Origin: an uncultured Candidatus Nitrosopelagicus sp.
Lineage (GTDB): Archaea > Thermoproteota > Nitrososphaeria > Nitrososphaerales > Nitrosopumilaceae
Direction: 5' to 3'
Assembly (NCBI GenBank): GCA_937896695.1
Contig: CALBOT010000154.1
Location: forward strand, 1-7,371
DNA length: 7,371 nt
Positions 5,633-7,371 of this stretch are shown piece after piece; position 1 is the first letter of the stretch; each line of letters opens with the position of its first letter. The notes under the pieces are model-generated. The model was not told where the DNA came from. It searched no databases and saw only the letters and a list, made by a program, of their open reading frames with translations. Position numbers and translations under genes: made by a program.

Positions 5633-6451
5633 ATGGAAGAATATTCCAAGAATGTCTGTAGATTAAAATACGAATTTGTAAAAACATACACAGGAAATAG
5701 TCATACCACAGAAATTTTACCAAATTTGCCTACGGATTCATTTTTTATAAATAAGAAACAACTTTCATTGCTTCATAAATTTTTAGATGTTAACCCAATC
5801 TATTTCAATCAAATTTCTCAAAAAATTTCCGATATAGAATATACAATTTCTGAAGGTGATTTGAATAACTATTGGATTGATAGTATCAAACATGATGCAA
5901 GTTATGCTCCATTTTATCCCACATGGATGTTGTCAGCATGGGGGTTGGCAATTACTGCAAAAAACCTAGGATTTGAAAAAATCATAGATATCGGGTCGGG
6001 AGATGGAAGAATAGCTTATTGTGGAAAAGTGTCAGGATTAGATGCATTATCCATAGAAATTGATGAAAATTTAGTGGATTTACAAGAAACCTTATCTGAA
6101 AAAACTGATGTTAACTTTAATCCCACATGTTCAGATGCCACTGTTTATAATTTTGAAAATGATGTATCAAAAAAGACTATTTTTGTTATTGGGGGAGTTC
6201 CAGAAATTGGCGAAGTTTTAGCAAACTCGGTCATTGAAAATGTATTGAATATCCCAAAACTTTCAAATTCTTTATTTGTATTGACTGGAAGTCATTCGCA
6301 TCGGGAATTTTCTCGAGATACAACATATTCCGGATGGGGTCAAACGATTAAAAAATTTCAATTAAAGGCGATATCTACAATTTCGTTGCCCACATATTGG
6401 ACAATGGACCAAAAATTTGAGACACCATATGTTTTTACAAAGAAAGAGTAA
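5633..6451 (+). CDS. SAM-dependent methyltransferase-like protein, substrate unknown
   Basis: A 272-residue soluble protein with a class I (Rossmann-fold) SAM-binding core. The glycine-rich motif I is IIDIGSGDGRIAY (117-129), preceded by a helix (about 98-112), and the acidic residue at the end of strand 2 is in SIEIDEN (140-146), where Glu142 would contact the SAM ribose. Asp168 in CSDAT is a candidate adenine-contacting residue. Strand 4 reads FVIGGVPEIGE (184-194) and lacks the D/N-PP-Y motif of amino-methyltransferases, so the acceptor cannot be guessed. Residues 1-90 form an N-terminal extension of unknown role, with Tyr/Trp-rich NYWIDS and YAPFYPTWML before the core. The C-terminus has a possible metal or substrate cluster, GSHSHREFSRD (219-229). 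It is first of a pair with the cyclase, 28 nt apart. The SAM-binding fold is likely; catalysis is inferred. Confidence 0.75.
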   Translation: MEEYSKNVCRLKYEFVKTYTGNSHTTEILPNLPTDSFFINKKQLSLLHKFLDVNPIYFNQISQKISDIEYTISEGDLNNYWIDSIKHDASYAPFYPTWMLSAWGLAITAKNLGFEKIIDIGSGDGRIAYCGKVSGLDALSIEIDENLVDLQETLSEKTDVNFNPTCSDATVYNFENDVSKKTIFVIGGVPEIGEVLANSVIENVLNIPKLSNSLFVLTGSHSHREFSRDTTYSGWGQTIKKFQLKAISTISLPTYWTMDQKFETPYVFTKKE

Positions 6452-6479
6452 TACCCAGTAAACTCTTACCAATATAGTA

Positions 6480-7292
6480 ATGGAAGATAATGAAAATTCT
6501 GAATCCTCTTCTAAAAATAGAGAACAAGTAGATTCTAGTAATACAGGAAATGTCGTAGATATGATGTTGGGAAAAAGTAATGAAAAGGTAATAGATTCTG
6601 AAGTAATGATTCAAGAAACTCAAAAAAGAGTTTGGAGTTCTCTGAAAAAAGGAATAGAATATGATGCAACTGTAGATAGATCTGATGCATATCTTCGAAA
6701 ACATGTACATGAAAAACAATCTATGGTAACAATGTATGTGGATTTAGTAGGTTCTACTGATATTGCATTAACGTTACCTGAAGAGAAAGTTGCAATTATT
6801 ATCAGTTCATTTGCTCAAGAAATGGCATTTGCAATAAATCATCATGGAGGGTTTGTTTTAAAATTTGTAGGGGATGCAGTAATTGGTTATTTTGTTCATC
6901 AAAGCTCATTGATCTCAGCAGATAATGCAATAGGTGCTGCAAAATCCATGATTAAAATAATTGAAGAAGGGATTAACCCAATCTTAAATCAATATGACTA
7001 TCCAGATTTATTTGTAAAAATTGGAATAGATTTTGGAACTAACATGATTGTAAGATATGGTTCCGATGCGGAAAAATCACATGTGGATTTGTTAGGACCT
7101 GCAATGAACATTGCTGCAAAAATACAAGGAAAAGCAAAACCTCAGGAAATTTTGATAGGTGAAGATGTGTATAGTAGAATTCACCCATCATTACAAAAAG
7201 AATTCTCTAAAAAAGTCTGGGAAGATGAAGAGTGGAAATATCATAGTCGAGAAACTGGAGAATTATATCCGGTCTATTATCATTCAAATTAA
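6480..7292 (+). CDS. Soluble class III adenylate/guanylate cyclase domain protein
   Basis: A 270-residue cytoplasmic protein: a polar, probably disordered N-terminal region (about 1-80, Ser/Asn/Glu-rich) followed by one class III cyclase homology domain (about 81-230). Metal-binding aspartates are Asp88 in MYVDLVGSTD and Asp132 in KFVGDAVIGYF. Lys128 and Asp203 (VDLLG) occupy the adenine-specifying positions, suggesting ATP and cAMP rather than GTP. Asn210 is in the transition-state position, but the usual Arg four residues later is Lys214 (NIAAK). IGIDFGTN (181-188) matches the conserved GI..G strand. Every active-site position is on one chain, so a homodimer with two sites is expected. No membrane, PAS, GAF or HAMP domain is present. 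There is no Shine-Dalgarno motif and no TATA-like box at the expected distance, so it is probably cotranscribed with the upstream methyltransferase-like gene. Activity could be reduced or altered; a signalling or non-catalytic role is also possible. Confidence 0.88.
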   Translation: MEDNENSESSSKNREQVDSSNTGNVVDMMLGKSNEKVIDSEVMIQETQKRVWSSLKKGIEYDATVDRSDAYLRKHVHEKQSMVTMYVDLVGSTDIALTLPEEKVAIIISSFAQEMAFAINHHGGFVLKFVGDAVIGYFVHQSSLISADNAIGAAKSMIKIIEEGINPILNQYDYPDLFVKIGIDFGTNMIVRYGSDAEKSHVDLLGPAMNIAAKIQGKAKPQEILIGEDVYSRIHPSLQKEFSKKVWEDEEWKYHSRETGELYPVYYHSN

Positions 7293-7371
7293 ATGGTGAA
7301 TTTATCAGGACATTCTACATGTTCATAGTGGTGTTCTGTAAATTGTTCATTAACTACATACATCACAATTT
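7289..7371 (-). CDS. C-terminal end of a minus-strand gene, function unknown
   Basis: A minus-strand frame with no stop runs from the right edge to TAA at 7289-7291, about 27 codons. The readable end is MYVVNEQFTEHHYEHVECP followed by DKFTI. It is short, but supported by its stop overlapping that of the cyclase gene in the same TTAA arrangement seen at the purE end, and by the lack of any other feature here. An ATG at 7361-7363 lies inside the frame, so a 24-residue protein is possible, although a longer gene extending past the edge is more likely. The His/Cys cluster HHYEHVEC could bind metal; this is speculative. Confidence 0.45.
   Translation of the reverse strand, partial: IVMYVVNEQFTEHHYEHVECPDKFTI

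Noticed and set aside
6435..6719. 94-residue minus-strand frame rich in Phe, Ile and Tyr
   Set aside because: It is antisense to the disordered N-terminal region of the cyclase. The apparent hydrophobicity comes from complementing Asn/Lys/Glu codons.
1..7371. CRISPR array, insertion sequence, prophage or other recent transfer
   Set aside because: No regularly spaced direct repeats, transposase, integrase or phage genes were seen, and base composition appears even across the genes.

Overview
The window looks like chromosomal DNA of an ammonia-oxidising archaeon (Nitrososphaerota/Thaumarchaeota, Nitrosopumilus-like). This rests on the strong AT bias, very short intergenic gaps, absence of Shine-Dalgarno motifs, TATA-like boxes about 26 nt upstream of several starts (leaderless archaeal mRNAs), and the kind of proteins encoded. 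It is an inference from sequence character; no search was run. No stretch longer than about 120 bp lacks a gene. No tRNA, rRNA, CRISPR array or recognisable insertion sequence is present.

Layout, left to right. (1) Positions 1-421, minus: the N-terminal 140 residues of a sugar-phosphate nucleotidyltransferase, cut by the window edge. (2) 463-1523, minus: a probable three-gene operon of a four-helix membrane protein, a 44-residue cysteine-rich putative zinc protein, and a DedA-family membrane protein. The zinc-protein and DedA genes overlap by 8 nt. (3) 1579-3384: divergent purK (minus) and purE (plus), the two enzymes that convert AIR to CAIR in purine synthesis. (4) 3381-4589, minus: threonine ammonia-lyase with a C-terminal ACT domain, convergent with purE and sharing a TTAA that holds both stop codons. 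(5) 4671-4751: a short intergenic region with a long, GC-rich-cored hairpin and a promoter-like box on the plus strand, a candidate small RNA. (6) 4757-7292: an unrecognised 278-residue acidic protein (minus), divergent from a plus-strand pair made of an orphan SAM-binding methyltransferase-like protein and a soluble class III nucleotidyl cyclase. The divergent promoters overlap within 39 bp. (7) 7289-7371, minus: the C-terminal end of another gene, again convergent through a shared TTAA.

The left and central parts are housekeeping metabolism: purine synthesis, 2-oxobutanoate for isoleucine, and sugar activation with membrane proteins. The right part may be a small signalling module: a class III cyclase with adenine-type specificity residues but Lys at the usual transition-state Arg position, downstream of a methyltransferase of unknown target and opposite an uncharacterised protein. 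That module and the 4700-4751 hairpin are the places most likely to hold something undescribed.
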